From contig JAHCIA010000001.1 in NCBI GenBank assembly GCA_026129465.1, positions 381,964-445,963 on the forward strand: a stretch of DNA of 64,000 bases. Reading direction: 5' to 3'. Source of the DNA: Flavobacteriales bacterium (GTDB lineage: Bacteria > Bacteroidota > Bacteroidia > Flavobacteriales_F > PHOS-HE28). Both the position numbers and the translations under genes were made by a program. The notes under the pieces are model-generated. The model searched no databases. It had not been told where the DNA came from and saw only the letters and a program-made list of their open reading frames with translations. Positions 23,274 through 34,004 of this stretch are shown piece after piece (the first letter of the stretch is position 1; each line of letters opens with the position of its first letter).

Positions 23274-24647
23274 ATGGACACCATTCCTCCAACACCTCCC
23301 GCGCCGCCCTCCAATGGATCCGGTTCGTGGATCCGCCGCTCCATGACCCTGCGCGTGGCGCTGATCGCCGTGATGGCGCTGCTGATGCTGATCCCCCTGT
23401 CCATGGTGGAGAGCCTCATCCACGAACGGGAGTGGACCAAGCAATCGGCGCAGCAGGAGGTGAGCGCCACCTGGGGCGGGCCGCAGGTGGTGACCGGCCC
23501 GGTGATCAGTGTGCCGTACGAGACGCAGGTGCGGGTGGAAAGCACCGAGGGCGGTGGCCGCTACGAGTTGCGCAACGTGATCGCGCACGCCCATTTCCTG
23601 CCCGAGACGCTGGACATCGCCACGGACCTGGAGCCGGAGAAACGCAAACGTGGCATCTACGAGGTGGTCGTCTACCGGGGAAGCATCACACTCTCCGGGA
23701 AGTTCAAGCCGCTTTCGGCGAATGACCTGGACCTGAACGACCGGCTGCGCTGGGCCGATGCCACCATGACCGTCGGTGTCAGCGATCTGCGCAGCATCCG
23801 CAGCGCGGTGACCATGCGCTTGGGGCAGCGCGAATTGGCCTTCGAGCCGGGAGCGCCATCCTCCGATGTGGTGGGTACCGCCGTGCAGGCGCCGCTCTCC
23901 CTGGCCGATGGGGCCATGGACCAGGAACTGCCCTTCACCATGTCGCTGCAACTCAATGGCAGTTCCTCGCTGCGCCTGTCGCCAGTGGGGCGCGTCACCA
24001 CCGCATCGTTGGTCTCCACCTGGCCGGACCCGAGTTTCCAAGGGGCCTTTCTGCCGGATTCCTCGAAGATCGACGACCAGGGCTGTTCGGCCCGGTGGAC
24101 CGTGCTCCACCTGAACCGGCCCTACCCGCAGCAGTTCACCGGCAGCCGCGCGTACCAGATCCAGGAGAGCGCCTTCGGATTGGACCTGATCCTGCCCGTG
24201 GACGAGTACCGGAAGAGTTCGCGCGCCGCCAAGTACGGCCTGATGCTGATCACCCTGGTGTTCACCGTCTTCTTCTTCGTGGAAGTGCTGCAGCGCATGC
24301 GCATCCACCCGATCCAATACCTGCTGGTGGGCCTGGCGTTGACCATCTTCTATGCCTTGCTCATCGCCCTGAGCGAGCATGTGGGCTTCGGTGCGGCCTA
24401 CGCCATCGCGGCGGTGGCGGTGGTGGGCCTGGTGGTGTTCTACGCCGCCAGCGTCTTCCGCATGCCGCGCGCCACGCGCCTGCTGGCCATGGTGCTGGTG
24501 CTGGTCTACGGCTTCGTGCTCACCATCATCCACCAGGAGGACTACGCCCTGCTGATGGGCAGCATCGGGCTGTTCATCGTGCTGGCCGTGGTGATGGCGC
24601 TGGCGCGGAAGATCGACTGGTACAACGTGCGCGGCGATCGGCCCTGA
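23274..24647 (+). CDS. creD: CreD-family inner-membrane protein
   Basis: The 457-residue protein matches CreD: an N-terminal membrane anchor (about 25-45, LRVALIAVMALLMLIPLSMV) followed by RE-W-type sequence, a large periplasmic beta-rich domain (about 46-325, including GPVISVPYE and YEVVVYRGSITLSGKF), and a C-terminal bundle of about six membrane helices starting at KYGLMLITLVFTVFFFVEVL. HPIQYLLVGLALTIFYALLI is strongly family-like. CreD in enterics responds to envelope stress; no creBC regulators are visible here. ATG 23274 is the start closest to the anchor. Confidence 0.93.
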   Translation: MDTIPPTPPAPPSNGSGSWIRRSMTLRVALIAVMALLMLIPLSMVESLIHEREWTKQSAQQEVSATWGGPQVVTGPVISVPYETQVRVESTEGGGRYELRNVIAHAHFLPETLDIATDLEPEKRKRGIYEVVVYRGSITLSGKFKPLSANDLDLNDRLRWADATMTVGVSDLRSIRSAVTMRLGQRELAFEPGAPSSDVVGTAVQAPLSLADGAMDQELPFTMSLQLNGSSSLRLSPVGRVTTASLVSTWPDPSFQGAFLPDSSKIDDQGCSARWTVLHLNRPYPQQFTGSRAYQIQESAFGLDLILPVDEYRKSSRAAKYGLMLITLVFTVFFFVEVLQRMRIHPIQYLLVGLALTIFYALLIALSEHVGFGAAYAIAAVAVVGLVVFYAASVFRMPRATRLLAMVLVLVYGFVLTIIHQEDYALLMGSIGLFIVLAVVMALARKIDWYNVRGDRP

Positions 24648-24800
24648 ACCACTTTTCAAGGCGGATCATCGGGAACGTCCGGCACTCCGCCGGGCATGGT
24701 CCCGCACTGGTCGAATTGTTGATCATCGTCATGGCGGACACGTCGTGCGAGGATCGGTGCTGGCCAATTTCACGGCACCTCTGCAAGGACCTCGAACCGC

Positions 24801-27800
24801 ATGAACATCTTCCGCTCGCTGACCCTCCTGGGGGGCCTGATCCCCGTCTGTCTGTACGCTGTCACCTACTACGTTTCCCCCAACGGGAACGACAACAACA
24901 ACGGCACTTCGCCGGCCACCGCATGGCGCACCGTGCAGCGTGCGCAGCAGGTGACGCAGACCATGCAGCCCGGCGACCGCATCCTCTTCGAGCGTGGTGG
25001 CCTGTACCCCGGCATGTTGAGCCTGAACGCCTCGGGCACCGCGGCCAACCCCATGGTCTTCGGCGCTTATGGCACAGGGGAGAAGCCGATCATCTCCGGC
25101 GGCGTGCCCGTGGTGAACTGGGTGCAGCACCAGGGCAACATCTGGCGGGCGGCCTTCACCGGTTCGCCCAAGTACCTCATCGTGGATGGCCAGCCCATGA
25201 CCCTGGCGCGTCACCCCAACAGCGGCTGGCTCCGCAACGCGCAGGGCAGCCAGACGCACATCAGCAACCCCGACCACATCACCCAGCCCAACGGCCATTG
25301 GAACGGCGCCACCGTGGTGGTGCGCACCACCAACTGGAGCTACGAGAAGGCCACGGTGAACAACCACGCCAACGGCACGCTCAACATCACGCCCATCGGG
25401 TCCAACCTCGGCAACCAGGACTGGGGCTTCTTCATCCAGAACAAACTCAACGCGCTGGACATGGCGGGGGAGTGGTTCCATGACGCCAACACCAACCAGT
25501 TGTACCTGTGGGCGCCCAACAACGCCAACCCCAACAACATGCAGGTGCTGGCCAGCATCACGCACCACGGCTTCGCGCCCGGCTGGCAACGGCAGCACAT
25601 CCGCATTGAGGACATCGTGTTCCAGGGCCAGACCGCGGCCGGCATCAGCACCGAGGTGGCGCACCATGTGGTGGTCACCAATTGCGAGTTCCGCCACTGC
25701 TACAAGGCCATCTCCAGCAGCGGCAGCAACAACCAGTACGTCAACAACATCATCCACAACACCTTCGGCACGGCCATCAACATCTATGGTGAGCCCAATA
25801 CCATGGTGGCCAACAACGTGATGACCGACATCGCCATCAACCCCGGCATGGGCGAGGACGGCTGGGGCTACATGGGGATCGTGATCTCCGGCACCAACAC
25901 CGTGGTGCGCGACAACCGGCTGGACAACATCGGCTACATCGGCATCGGCACCACCAACAACGGCGTGGTGGAGCGCAACGTGGTGATGCATGCCACCTCC
26001 ATCCTGAATGATGGCGCCGCCATCACCTTCGACGATTGCGACGGGGTGATCATCCGTGACAACATCATCCTGGACATGGTGTGCGACCTGGAGAGCGTGG
26101 CCACCAACTTCAACATCTACTACCGCATCGGCTTCGGCATCTACTTCGGCAACCGGGTCATCAAGAACAGCATCGTGGAGCGCAACACCGTGGCGCGCTG
26201 CGCCGGGGCGGGCATCCACGTGGACCACACGATGCTGAACAGCGGCAACATCGTGCGCGACAACGTGCTGTTCGACAACAAGGTGCAGCTCAGCCTCAGC
26301 GACTACAGCAACAACAACACCCCCGGCGGATCACCGCCCTTCTATGTGCCCAGCTTCAACACCATCTACTCGGGCAACGTGATGTACAGCATCAAGCCGG
26401 ACCAGTTGTGCATGCGGCAATACCATGTGTACAGCGCCCAGCCGGTGAACTTCGGCACCTTCAGCGGCAACCGGTACTACAGCCCGTATGAAGAACTGAG
26501 CATCCGCCAGCACATCTTCCCGGCCAGCCTCAACAAGCCCTTCACCCTGGAGATGTGGCAGGCCGCCTTCAACACGGACGCCGCCTCGGCACGCAGCCCG
26601 CAACGCCTCAGCCCCTTTGAAGTGACCGAGGTGCTCGGAGTGGACCAGGTGGTCAACGGCCACTTCACCGCCAATGTGAACGGCTGGACCGGCTGGCCCA
26701 CGCAGGCGCAGATCACGCAGGACTTTTCCCTGCTGGACAACGGCGCCATGAAGGTGCACTTCGCCAACAACGCCAGCTACGACGTCCACTTCCTGCACCC
26801 CACGGCCATGGCCAGCATCCAGAACGGCCAGTACTACCGGGCGAAGATCAGCCTGCAATCCACCGGCATGGGGCTGGTGCAGTTCGAGGTGAAGGGCCAG
26901 TCGCAGATCGAAACGCCCTACGCCTTCTTCCAACGCCAGCTGCCTTTCGATGGCGAACGGCGCGACCTCACCATCATCCTGCAAAGCGATCGCACCGAGC
27001 CCGCGCGCATCCAGTTCATCAACCACTACACCGAGCCCACCTTCTGGCTGGACAACATCACCTTCGAGCGCGTGGCCGTGCAGCCGCTGGACCCCAACGT
27101 GCGGCACAAGCTGCTGTACAACGACCAGCCCGTGGCGCAGTCCTTTTCCCTCGATGGCTGCTGGCGCGATACCAATGGCGCGTTGCTGGATTTCCCGGTG
27201 ACGCTGCAGCCCTACCGCTCGCTGGCGGCCTACCGCGTGGAGGAGGAAGGCTGCTCCGCGCAGGCGCCTTTCACCGCGGGGGCCAGGGTCTTCCTCGGCG
27301 GCGCCTACCAATCCGCCAGCAACACCATGCGCACCGACCTTCGCGACCAGGGGCTGATCCCCGCCACCGAGCCTTACACCGCCCTGGGCGTGGAGGTGGA
27401 GAACAGCGGCGAAAGCCTGGACCCCGCGCTGTTGCAGGCCACCGGCCCGGCCGCGATCGTGGATTGGGTGGTGCTGGAACTGCGCTACCACGATGCCAAC
27501 GCCTCGGTGGCCGCACGCCGCGCCGCACTGGTGCGGGCCGATGGCCAGGTGGTCTCCACCCAGGGTCAGAACCTGGTCGCCTTCGACACCGACCCGCAGG
27601 GCAAGTTCCTGTCCGTGCGGCACCGCAACCACTTGAGCGCCATGACGGCCTTCGTGTTGCCCGGCAGCGGCACCACCGTGGACTTCACCGACGCCACCGT
27701 GGTGATCTTCGGGCAGGAACCCACCAACATCGTCAACGGCAAGCGCGTGTTGTGGCCCGGTGATGTGGACGGCGACGGTACCGTGCGCTACACCGGCCTG

Positions 27801-27995
27801 GGCAACGACCGCGACCCTGTACTGGCGGCCATCGGTGGCACCGTGCCCAGTGGAACGCTGCCCGGCTACCACGCCGAGGATGTGAACCTCGATGGCGTGG
27901 TGAAGTATTCAGGCGCCGCCAACGATCGTGACATCATCCTGCAGGTGATCGGCGGCTCGGTGCCCACGGCCGTGCGCTTCGGGCAGATCCCGTAA
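24801..27995 (+). CDS. large secreted right-handed beta-helix protein with dockerin-like C-terminus
   Basis: The 1064-residue protein starts with a signal peptide (MNIFRSLTLLGGLIPVCLYA) and the opening YYVSPNGNDNNNGTSPATAW, common in secreted beta-helix and polysaccharide-lyase-like proteins. Residues about 200-520 contain many N-rich parallel beta-helix rungs (VVTNCEFRHC, NNIIHNTFGTAINIYG, NNRLDNIG-type, NIVRDNVLFDNKV). A carbohydrate-binding-like beta-sandwich may follow (about 610-760). Near the C-terminus two EF-hand-like loops, DVDGDGTVRYTGLGNDRD and DVNLDGVVKYSGAANDRD, form a dockerin-like calcium module. Substrate unknown; a polysaccharide-active or adhesive role is likely. No T9SS xPNP motif is visible. 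It ends 4 nt from the convergent batE gene. Confidence 0.85.
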   Translation: MNIFRSLTLLGGLIPVCLYAVTYYVSPNGNDNNNGTSPATAWRTVQRAQQVTQTMQPGDRILFERGGLYPGMLSLNASGTAANPMVFGAYGTGEKPIISGGVPVVNWVQHQGNIWRAAFTGSPKYLIVDGQPMTLARHPNSGWLRNAQGSQTHISNPDHITQPNGHWNGATVVVRTTNWSYEKATVNNHANGTLNITPIGSNLGNQDWGFFIQNKLNALDMAGEWFHDANTNQLYLWAPNNANPNNMQVLASITHHGFAPGWQRQHIRIEDIVFQGQTAAGISTEVAHHVVVTNCEFRHCYKAISSSGSNNQYVNNIIHNTFGTAINIYGEPNTMVANNVMTDIAINPGMGEDGWGYMGIVISGTNTVVRDNRLDNIGYIGIGTTNNGVVERNVVMHATSILNDGAAITFDDCDGVIIRDNIILDMVCDLESVATNFNIYYRIGFGIYFGNRVIKNSIVERNTVARCAGAGIHVDHTMLNSGNIVRDNVLFDNKVQLSLSDYSNNNTPGGSPPFYVPSFNTIYSGNVMYSIKPDQLCMRQYHVYSAQPVNFGTFSGNRYYSPYEELSIRQHIFPASLNKPFTLEMWQAAFNTDAASARSPQRLSPFEVTEVLGVDQVVNGHFTANVNGWTGWPTQAQITQDFSLLDNGAMKVHFANNASYDVHFLHPTAMASIQNGQYYRAKISLQSTGMGLVQFEVKGQSQIETPYAFFQRQLPFDGERRDLTIILQSDRTEPARIQFINHYTEPTFWLDNITFERVAVQPLDPNVRHKLLYNDQPVAQSFSLDGCWRDTNGALLDFPVTLQPYRSLAAYRVEEEGCSAQAPFTAGARVFLGGAYQSASNTMRTDLRDQGLIPATEPYTALGVEVENSGESLDPALLQATGPAAIVDWVVLELRYHDANASVAARRAALVRADGQVVSTQGQNLVAFDTDPQGKFLSVRHRNHLSAMTAFVLPGSGTTVDFTDATVVIFGQEPTNIVNGKRVLWPGDVDGDGTVRYTGLGNDRDPVLAAIGGTVPSGTLPGYHAEDVNLDGVVKYSGAANDRDIILQVIGGSVPTAVRFGQIP

Positions 27996-27999
27996 GCGA

Positions 28000-28767
28000 T
28001 CAGATCCGTTCCGCCGCGCCGGGCGGCATCCAGCCCATGTGGCCGTTGGGCAGGCGCACCTCGCTCCAGCCGCCGCTTTGCTGCAGCACGTTCACCTTGG
28101 TGCCCTTGTGCAGGGTGAAGAGGAGCGTGGCGCCCTCGCGGGGTTCGCCGCGGATGTCCACCTTGGGCGCCAGGATGATGGCCTCGCTGCGGTCGCGGAC
28201 CTCGGCGGCGCGCGCGATGGAGAGGGAGGTGGTGGCGATGGTGGCGATGAGCATGAGCGCGGCGCACACTTGGACGGCGCGTTTCCACACCCCACGCGGC
28301 AGCGCCACGGCCATGGCGAGCAGGGCGAAGAGGACCAGGCAGCACCACAGCGCACGGCGTGCCCAGATGTCCGGATCGCGGCCACCGCGCCAGCGGCCCC
28401 AGGTGGCGCCCAGCGAGAAGCCGGGCAGTTCGTTCACACGGTCCACCACTTGCTGGCGCGCGAGGTCCAGATTGGCCCGCACATCGTCGGCGCCGGGGGC
28501 CAGGCGCAATGCGCGTTCGTAATTGAGGATGGCGCGTGGCACATCGCCCAGCTTGAAGTGGCAGTTGCCGATGTTGAAACGCAATGCGGCGGCGTCCCAG
28601 GTGGTGGCCACGCTGTCGTAGAGGGCGAGCGCTTCGGCGTATTCCGCCTTCGTGTAGGCATCCTGCGCACGGGCCAGCAGACTGTCGGCCGTGGTGCGGT
28701 CCATCGCCAGCATGTGGGCCGTGGTGCCCATGATCAGCAGGATCGGAAGCAGCGATCGCGTGTTCAT
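28000..28767 (-). CDS. batE: BatE-like TPR and SH3-domain membrane protein
   Basis: The 255-residue protein has a signal peptide, two TPR-like repeats (YTKAEYAEALALYDSVATTW; NIGNCHFKLGDVPRAILNYE), two membrane spans (ALWCCLVLFALLAMAVALP; AVQVCAALMLIATIATTSL) and a C-terminal SH3-like domain (APKVDIRGEPREGATLLFTL; VRLPNGHMGWMPP). That order defines BatE. It is the last gene of the moxR-bat operon and overlaps batD by ATGA. Bat proteins were linked to aerotolerance in Bacteroides; the biochemical role of BatE is not known. Confidence 0.9.
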   Translation of the reverse strand: MNTRSLLPILLIMGTTAHMLAMDRTTADSLLARAQDAYTKAEYAEALALYDSVATTWDAAALRFNIGNCHFKLGDVPRAILNYERALRLAPGADDVRANLDLARQQVVDRVNELPGFSLGATWGRWRGGRDPDIWARRALWCCLVLFALLAMAVALPRGVWKRAVQVCAALMLIATIATTSLSIARAAEVRDRSEAIILAPKVDIRGEPREGATLLFTLHKGTKVNVLQQSGGWSEVRLPNGHMGWMPPGAAERI

Positions 28768-30515
28768 GTGCGCAGCGTTTGTTCCAAGCGGCCGATGAGC
28801 CGTGCCGCACGGTCGTACAATTCCTGGCGTGGGTGTTCCTCCACCGGGGCGAAGCGCGCCATGTCGCACACGGCGGAGAGGTCAAGGAATTCCTGGGCCA
28901 GTGCTGCGCCATCCGGCTGCGCGGCGAGTGTTGTGCGCACGCGGTCGGGCGTCACTTCGGCGGGCGATACGCCGGCCTTGTCGGCCATGTACCCGGTGAG
29001 GGCCTTGCTGAGCGCGGTGTGGAAGGTGGCGCGGTCGGCGTTGCGCAGCGCGTCCTGGGCCTGCTTCAGGCGGTCGCGCGCCACGCGGTCGGCCAGGCGG
29101 CGGCGGCGGCCGGTGGGGTCGGCCAGATCGCGCTGACGGCGGTGGCGGATGAGCAGGAAGAGCAGGAAGGCGAGGGGCGGGGTGGCCATGCCGGCGAGCC
29201 AGGGCGCCGAGCCGTGCAGCAGCCAGCCTTTCGGCCGCAAGCCCAGGTCGCCGGTGCGGATGTAGCGGATGTCGCGGTCCAGCACGCGCACATCGCTCTT
29301 GCCGGGTCGCTGCGGCGCGGCCTGCGTGGCGTCGCCCGCGTCCACTTGGATGGTGATGGGGTCCGCGCGCAGGGTGCGGTAGGCACCGGCCTTGGTGTCG
29401 AAGTAGCTGTAGGTGATCGCGCCGAGGTCATAGATGCCCTCGTAGCGCGGGATGAGCAGGTATTGGAATTCGCGCGAGCCGCTCATGCCGTTGGCGTTCA
29501 CCGTGATCTTGTCCGTCACCTTCGGGTCGTAGCTGTCGAAGTCGGCGGGCAGGTCCAGGCGCGGCGTTTCCAACAGTTTCAGGTTGCTGCGCCCGCTGAG
29601 CTTCAGGCTCAATTCCACGGCCTCGTTGGCCTTCACATCGCTGCGGTCCACGCGCACGTTCAGTTGCAGTTCGCCCACGGCGCCCTGGAAGCCCGTCGGC
29701 GCCGGCGTGGGCAGTTCCTGTGCGGTGAATTCCACGGCGTTGCTCTTCAGTTCCAGCTGTTGCCCGCGGTTGAAGAAGGAACGGTTGACGATGCAGGTGA
29801 GTTCCAGCGGTTCGATGCGGAGCTTGCCACTGCGTTGCGGCAGCAGCACCTGCTTCTTCAGGATGGCCACACGGTACTGCAACCCGTTGATCGTTTCCAG
29901 CTTGTCCTGCCACGAGGTGGTGCCCAGGTCCACATCCTCGGCCCAGAAGCCGTTCATCTTGGGCACGTCGTAACGGGAGAGTTCCAGGTTGTTGTAGCGC
30001 GAGTAGAGCGTCCAGGTGGCGATGATCTGCTCGCCCACATAACCCTTGTTCCTGCTGAGCGCGATGGTGGCGAAGAGGTTGGGGTCGCGGCCCTGGCCCT
30101 GCGCCGCTTGGGGATCCTGCGGACGTGCGACGGCCTTGCCCACTTCAATGGTGATGGACTCGGTCTGGATGATGCCGCCACCGATGCGCACCGTGGCCGG
30201 GCCGATGGTGAACCGGCCTTCCCGCGTGCCGGTGAGCGTCCACGTGCGCGAGACGGTGCTGCTCATGCGGCCGTTCACGTAATTGAAGCTGGACTGCTCA
30301 TAGGGTCCCTGCACGATGACCAGACCACCGAGGTCGGGCGCGGTGAAGGCTTCCTTGGCGTTGACGAGCGTGACGGTCAGGCGCACATGCTCCCCGGCGG
30401 CGATGGTCTGGCGGTCCACCTTGGCGGTGAAGGAGATCTCCTGCGCGCAGGCCACACCCATGGTGGTGAACGGCACCAGCGCCAGCAATATCGATCGCAT
30501 GCCTTGGGCCATCAT
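28764..30515 (-). CDS. batD: BatD family protein (Bacteroides aerotolerance operon)
   Basis: The 583-residue protein has a signal peptide ending near GVACAQ, several Ig-like beta-sandwich domains (about 25-400; ISFTAKVDRQTIAAGEHVRL, WTLTGTREGRFTIGPATVRI), a transmembrane helix near residue 440 (PWLAGMATPPLAFLLFLLI) and a cytoplasmic helical tail rich in R and A. PQDPQAAQGQGRDPNLFATI is a BatD-typical linker. The start codon lies directly beside the stop of batC without a gap. It probably anchors an envelope complex with BatA/B. Confidence 0.92.
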   Translation of the reverse strand: MMAQGMRSILLALVPFTTMGVACAQEISFTAKVDRQTIAAGEHVRLTVTLVNAKEAFTAPDLGGLVIVQGPYEQSSFNYVNGRMSSTVSRTWTLTGTREGRFTIGPATVRIGGGIIQTESITIEVGKAVARPQDPQAAQGQGRDPNLFATIALSRNKGYVGEQIIATWTLYSRYNNLELSRYDVPKMNGFWAEDVDLGTTSWQDKLETINGLQYRVAILKKQVLLPQRSGKLRIEPLELTCIVNRSFFNRGQQLELKSNAVEFTAQELPTPAPTGFQGAVGELQLNVRVDRSDVKANEAVELSLKLSGRSNLKLLETPRLDLPADFDSYDPKVTDKITVNANGMSGSREFQYLLIPRYEGIYDLGAITYSYFDTKAGAYRTLRADPITIQVDAGDATQAAPQRPGKSDVRVLDRDIRYIRTGDLGLRPKGWLLHGSAPWLAGMATPPLAFLLFLLIRHRRQRDLADPTGRRRRLADRVARDRLKQAQDALRNADRATFHTALSKALTGYMADKAGVSPAEVTPDRVRTTLAAQPDGAALAQEFLDLSAVCDMARFAPVEEHPRQELYDRAARLIGRLEQTLRT

Positions 30516-30986
30516 CTACCAGTCCTTGTCGGCGGGTGTTCGTGGTACCGGGCGTTGCCGCTCGCGCACCTTGTCCTGGGTGTCGCGCTCCTGCCGGTCC
30601 AGGGCGTCCAGGATGCGCTTGGCGTCCTGCGGCGAGATGCGGCCGCCCTCCGGCTTGTCATTGCGCTGTTCCTGCTTCTGTTGCTGCTGGCCGCCATCGT
30701 TCTGCTGGTCCTGCTTGTCCTGTTGCTGGTCCTGGCTCTGCTGTGGCTGCGGTTGTTGTTGTTGCTGGTCCTGTTCCTTCAGCAGTTCTTCCGCCAGCCG
30801 CAACAGGCGTGGATCGCCGGGATGCTCCTGCAGGGCGCGGTCCAGTGTGCGCAGGGCGAGGGTCTTGTCCTGTTTCACGTATTCCTTGGCCGCACGGTTG
30901 AACCAATCCTCGGGGGGCAACGACTGCCCGAAGATCGGCCCCGCGAGCAGGACCGCCATGGTGGTGATGTGCGATGCGCGGATCAT
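30516..30986 (-). CDS. batC: BatC-like small exported TPR and Q-rich protein
   Basis: The 156-residue protein has a signal peptide (ITTMAVLLAGPIFGQ), one TPR-like pair (DWFNRAAKEYVKQDKTLALR), and a strongly biased central stretch (about 70-115) of Q, D, K and P. It ends with SPQDAKRILDALDRQERDTQ, the motif that BatC-type proteins keep before their end. Low-complexity runs of CAG/CAA codons could be length-variable. It overlaps its upstream neighbour by 4 nt. Confidence 0.75.
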   Translation of the reverse strand: MIRASHITTMAVLLAGPIFGQSLPPEDWFNRAAKEYVKQDKTLALRTLDRALQEHPGDPRLLRLAEELLKEQDQQQQQPQPQQSQDQQQDKQDQQNDGGQQQQKQEQRNDKPEGGRISPQDAKRILDALDRQERDTQDKVRERQRPVPRTPADKDW

Positions 30987-31780
30987 GTGGCTTGTGCGGC
31001 GCGGTCCACCGTCTCCAGTTTGTCCATGTATTCCTTGCGCTGCTCCAGTGAGGGATCCTGCTTCAGGCCCTCCTGCAGCAAACGCAGCGCTTCCTTGAAC
31101 TTGTGCTCCTCCACCAGCTGGTCGGCGCGTTCGATGATGAGCCGGGCCTTTTCACCGAGTTCCTTCTGGTCGTTCTTGTCGCCGCCATCGCCACCGCTGT
31201 CGGGCTTGGGCCGCAGGGCGATGAGCTTCATCGTCAGCGCCAGATCGTGCCGGGCGTCCTCATTGCGTGGCGCGCGCCGAAGCGTCTCGCGGTAGGCCTT
31301 CGCCCCTGCGACAAGCGATGAATCGGCCAGTGCGCCGAGTCTGCGTGTCTCGCGGCGCAGGGAATCGCGCAGCACGAAGAGGCTCACCTTGCGTGCGATG
31401 TCGTCGCCCTCGATGGTGATCTTGGACAACACGTCGGCATGCTGGCGCGAGAGACTGTCCGCCCACAGCGCCTGGGCCACGAGCAGGTGGCCCAGGTCCT
31501 GCCATTCGCGTTCCTGCACCAGGCTGTCCTCGGTGAGCTGCGCGGCGAGGGTCACATCGGCCAGCGCCTTGCCCCATTCCCCGAGTTGATGGTGCGCATA
31601 GGCCCGGTTGTGCATGGCATGCACATCATGCTCCGCGCGGGAATAGCGCTGCACCGCACCGGCATGGTCACCGATGGCATAGCGCATGTTGCCTGCGCGC
31701 AGGGCATCCTCCGCGATGCGCTCGGGCGATGACGAGCAGGCCGTCAGCAGGGCGATCGCTATGTACGCGTGTGTTCTCAT
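30983..31780 (-). CDS. TPR lipoprotein of the bat operon
   Basis: The 265-residue protein starts MRTHAYIAIALLTACSSSPE, a lipoprotein signal with lipobox LTAC. TPR-like helices follow (ALRAGNMRYAIGDHAGAVQR, AMHNRAYAHHQLGEWGKALA, ADQLVEEHKFKEALRLLQEG), with a glycine/aspartate-rich linker SGGDGGDKNDQK near residue 195. It lies between batB and batC with 4-nt overlaps on both sides. It resembles half of a longer BatC-type protein, so the pair may represent a split BatC. Confidence 0.8.
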   Translation of the reverse strand: MRTHAYIAIALLTACSSSPERIAEDALRAGNMRYAIGDHAGAVQRYSRAEHDVHAMHNRAYAHHQLGEWGKALADVTLAAQLTEDSLVQEREWQDLGHLLVAQALWADSLSRQHADVLSKITIEGDDIARKVSLFVLRDSLRRETRRLGALADSSLVAGAKAYRETLRRAPRNEDARHDLALTMKLIALRPKPDSGGDGGDKNDQKELGEKARLIIERADQLVEEHKFKEALRLLQEGLKQDPSLEQRKEYMDKLETVDRAAQAT

Positions 31781-32921
31781 GCGGCGATCGCGGGTGGATC
31801 GAAGCGGGATGGCAGACGTTCGGGCAGGGCGATGGACAACACGATCAACAGGATGCCGAGTCCGAGCGGCCATTGGTAGCGGTCCTCATGCGCGGTGAAA
31901 CGGTAGCTGCCCTCGAACTCGGTGCGGTCCATGCCCTTCAGTTCGTCCACCAGTTGGGTGATGGCCGTGCCCGCCTCATTGGCCCGCAGGTAGGTGCCGT
32001 TGCCTTCCGCCGCGATGCGGCGCAGCATGTCCTCGTTCAGCCGCGTCACCACCGTGTTCCCCTGGCGGTCCTTGCGGAAGCCCGTGGTCTTGTCGTTGCG
32101 GCGGATGGGGATCGGACCACCCTGGGGCGTGCCCATGCCCACGGTGTGGATCACGATGCCTTCCGCGGCGGCACGGCGTGCGGCGCCCAGCGCGTCGTCC
32201 TCGTGGTCCTCGCCGTCGCTCACCACGATGATGGATCGCGCGGCCGCGCTTTCGGGATCGAAGCTGCGTTGCGCCAGGTCGATCGCGGCGCCGATGGCCG
32301 TGCCCTGCGCCGCCACGGTGTGTGTGCCCACGCTGTGCAGGAATAGCTTCGCCGCACTGCGGTCGATGGTGATGGGCAGCTGCACGTAGGCTTCGCCCGC
32401 GAAGACCACCATGCCCAGGCGGTCGCCCTGCATGCGATCGATCAAACGCGTCACCGAGCGGCGCGCCACCTCCATGCGGCTGGGGCGCAGGTCCTCGCAG
32501 GCCATGCTGTTGCTCACGTCGATGGCCACCACCACGTCGATGCCCTCGGTGCGCACCTCCTCCACGCGGCCGCTGGTCTGTGGGCCGGCCAGCGCCACGA
32601 TCACCAGGCCCATGCCGTGGCGCCAGGTGAGGAAACGTGCCAGGGCGAGCTCCGTGGAGATGCCGGGCAGCATGCGCTGGCGCACGGGCTTATCCGCGAA
32701 GCGGGCCAGCGTGCTGTTGCGGCGCGCCATGTCGAAGAGGTACAGCAGGGTCATCACCGGCATGGCCGTCATGGCCCACAGGGCCCAGGGCCGCTCGAAG
32801 CGGAAGGAGGGCACCTCGCGCATCAGCAGCCACCACAGGGACAGCATCACGCCCCAGGCCACTGCTTCCAGCAGCAGGGTGGTCCAGGCGATCAGGCCCA
32901 TGCGATATCCGCGCGTGCCGC

Positions 32922-32925
<4 letters not shown>
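31777..32925 (-). CDS. batB: BatB von Willebrand factor A membrane protein
   Basis: The 382-residue protein has two N-terminal membrane helices, then a VWA domain with MIDAS sequence VVVAIDVSNSMACEDL and downstream ARSIIVVSDGEDHEDDA, and a C-terminal membrane helix (WPLGLGILLIVLSIALPERL). Compared with typical BatB (about 340 residues) it has a longer N-terminus. The VWA domain faces the periplasm in the usual model. It overlaps batA by 4 nt. Confidence 0.93.
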
Positions 32926-33993
<1,068 letters not shown>

Positions 33994-34004
<11 letters not shown>

